From Schwartzia sp. (in: firmicutes) (GTDB taxonomy: Bacteria; Bacillota; Negativicutes; Selenomonadales; Selenomonadaceae), in assembly GCA_017939945.1 (NCBI GenBank), contig JAGAZS010000307.1, positions 1 to 5,875 of the forward strand: DNA of 5,875 nt. The letters are read 5' to 3'. How positions within the stretch are numbered: position 1 is the stretch's first letter; every line of letters begins with the position of its first letter. A program made the translations under genes and the position numbers. This document shows, piece after piece, positions 4,948 to 5,875 of the stretch. The notes under the pieces are model-generated. The model ran no database searches, was not told the DNA's origin, and was given only the letters and a program-made list of their open reading frames with translations.

Positions 4948-5787
4948 ATGGACGTCATTGCGTTGGTCGGCCCCAGCGGGACCGGAAAGAGCCATCGGGC
5001 GATCCTGGTTGCAAATCAGTACAAAGCGGACGTGATTATCGACGACGGCCTTTTGATCAAGGACGGCAAGATTATCGCGGGCAGTTCGGCCAAAAAAGAG
5101 AAAAGCCGCATCATGGCGGTGCGCCGGGCAATTTTCATCCTGCCCGGGCACGCGGAGGAAGCACGGGAGGCGCTGCAAAAGGAAGCGCCGAATCGCGTGC
5201 TGATTCTCGCGACTTCGGAAAACATGATCCACAAGATCGCGAAAATCTTGCGGCTGCCGCCGGCGAGCCGCGTCATCCGCATCGAGGACATCGCGTCCGA
5301 GACCGATATGAAGAAGGCGGCCTATCATCGCCTGAAAGAAGGAAAGCATATCATCCCGGTGCCGACCATCGAGCTGAAGCCGCATTTTTCCGGCTATCTG
5401 GTCGACCCGCTCCAGTCCTTCTTCCATCGCTCCTCTGCGCGTCCGCGGCGAAAGTTGGGCGAGAAGTCGATCGTGCGGCCGGTGTTCAGCTATTACGGCA
5501 AGCTGATTATCGACGACTCGGTGATCAAGTCCATCGTCAAGCAGTTTGTGGGCGAAAGGGATTATGTCAACAAGGTCGCGCATATTCGGGTGCATCACCT
5601 GAAGGACGGCGACGAGGACCAGGGCATCGAGGTTTCGCTGGAAGTGGTGTTGCGTTACGGAAAGCACATTCCGACGCTGATCCATCAGACGCAGGAAATG
5701 GTCAAAGAGGAAATCGAGCGCATCACCGGCATGGTTGTGCAGGAAGTCAACATCATGGTGCGCACGCTTTATGTGGGCGCGACCTGA
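4948..5787 (+). CDS. P-loop NTPase-like protein fused to an Asp23/Gls24-family domain
   Basis: This 279-residue cytoplasmic protein has two parts. The N-terminal part opens with a Walker A P-loop, GPSGTGKS at 8-15, on a hydrophobic strand (DVIALV). VIIDD at 29-33 is a possible Walker B or acidic metal site. A linker includes KHIIPVPTIELKP (133-145) and YLVDPLQSFF (150-159). The C-terminal part from about residue 185 resembles the Asp23/Gls24 (DUF322) fold: a VIKSIVKQFV helix, the IRVHHLKDG and IEVSLEVVLRYG strands, the amphipathic helix MVKEEIERITGM (251-262), then VQEVNIMVRTLYVG. Asp23-family proteins are linked to envelope stress; this fused form is, as I recall, widespread in Bacillota but uncharacterised. 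The ATG at 4948 follows AGGTGAG (4937-4943) at 4 nt; in-frame GTG codons at 4939 and 4945 lie on or just after that site. It is the last gene before the terminator and shares the PHP promoter. Confidence 0.85.
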   Translation: MDVIALVGPSGTGKSHRAILVANQYKADVIIDDGLLIKDGKIIAGSSAKKEKSRIMAVRRAIFILPGHAEEAREALQKEAPNRVLILATSENMIHKIAKILRLPPASRVIRIEDIASETDMKKAAYHRLKEGKHIIPVPTIELKPHFSGYLVDPLQSFFHRSSARPRRKLGEKSIVRPVFSYYGKLIIDDSVIKSIVKQFVGERDYVNKVAHIRVHHLKDGDEDQGIEVSLEVVLRYGKHIPTLIHQTQEMVKEEIERITGMVVQEVNIMVRTLYVGAT

Positions 5788-5800
5788 AAAAAAGAAATGA

Positions 5801-5841
5801 AAAGCTGACGCTTGGGAAAAATCCCTTGCGTCAGTTTTTTT
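5801..5841 (+). terminator. Rho-independent terminator after the P-loop/Asp23 gene
   Basis: CTGACGC (5805-5811) pairs with GCGTCAG (5828-5834). Past a TT/TT internal loop, GGGA (5814-5817) pairs with TCCC (5822-5825) around an AAAA loop. Seven T residues (5835-5841) follow, and the A run at 5801-5803 can pair with them. It begins 13 nt after the stop codon and ends the PHP-Asp23 unit and any read-through from rny. The remaining 34 bases show no recognisable feature. Confidence 0.95.
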
Positions 5842-5875
5842 GTGTTTCCTTCCATGTCAAAAGAATGAATTTCTA

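Noticed and set aside
4918..5685. A 255-codon minus-strand frame opposite the P-loop/Asp23 gene
   Set aside because: Its product is rich in Arg, His and Asp without a domain, while the plus-strand frame has a Walker A motif and an Asp23-like end. It is a codon-bias shadow.

Overview
The window looks like core chromosome from a Gram-positive-type (Bacillota) bacterium of moderately high GC. The evidence is an RNase Y gene, a YmdB-type phosphodiesterase, an Asp23/Gls24-family domain, strong AGGAGG-like ribosome binding sites, sigma-A-type promoters, and GC-rich coding sequence beside AT-rich intergenic DNA. A Negativicutes-type host (Selenomonas/Veillonella relatives) fits my memory of similar proteins, but this is inference. 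I see no mobile element, CRISPR array, tRNA or rRNA.

Layout. On the minus strand (1-817) a cysteine-rich DUF1847 protein is followed 16 nt later by the start of a Bcp-type thiol peroxidase, which runs off the left edge. An AT-rich divergent intergenic region (818-1010) carries a good promoter for the plus strand and a weaker one for the minus strand. The plus strand then holds rny (RNase Y), an unrecognised 173-residue protein, and ymdB (2',3'-cyclic nucleotide phosphodiesterase), with gaps of 39 and 10 nt. A second strong promoter with an extended -10 follows at 3957-3986. It drives a PHP-domain phosphoesterase and a P-loop/Asp23 fusion protein. A textbook intrinsic terminator at 5801-5841 closes the unit. 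The last 34 bases hold nothing I can identify.

How the genes may work together. RNase Y starts mRNA decay by internal cleavage at the membrane. YmdB hydrolyses 2',3'-cyclic nucleotides. The PHP protein resembles the YciV/RNase AM group, which acts on 3',5'-bisphosphate nucleotides and short RNA. Three of the five plus-strand genes are therefore plausibly tied to RNA turnover, which makes the 173-residue protein and the P-loop/Asp23 protein interesting by association.

The most notable non-coding signals are a dyad at the predicted 5' end of the rny transcript, a second small GAAA-loop hairpin just before rny, and a hairpin in the leader of the PHP gene. Both of the latter two cover an upstream in-frame ATG. 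Several starts differ from the longest open frame: ymdB most likely begins at a TTG codon, which makes its metal-ligand numbering match the family.
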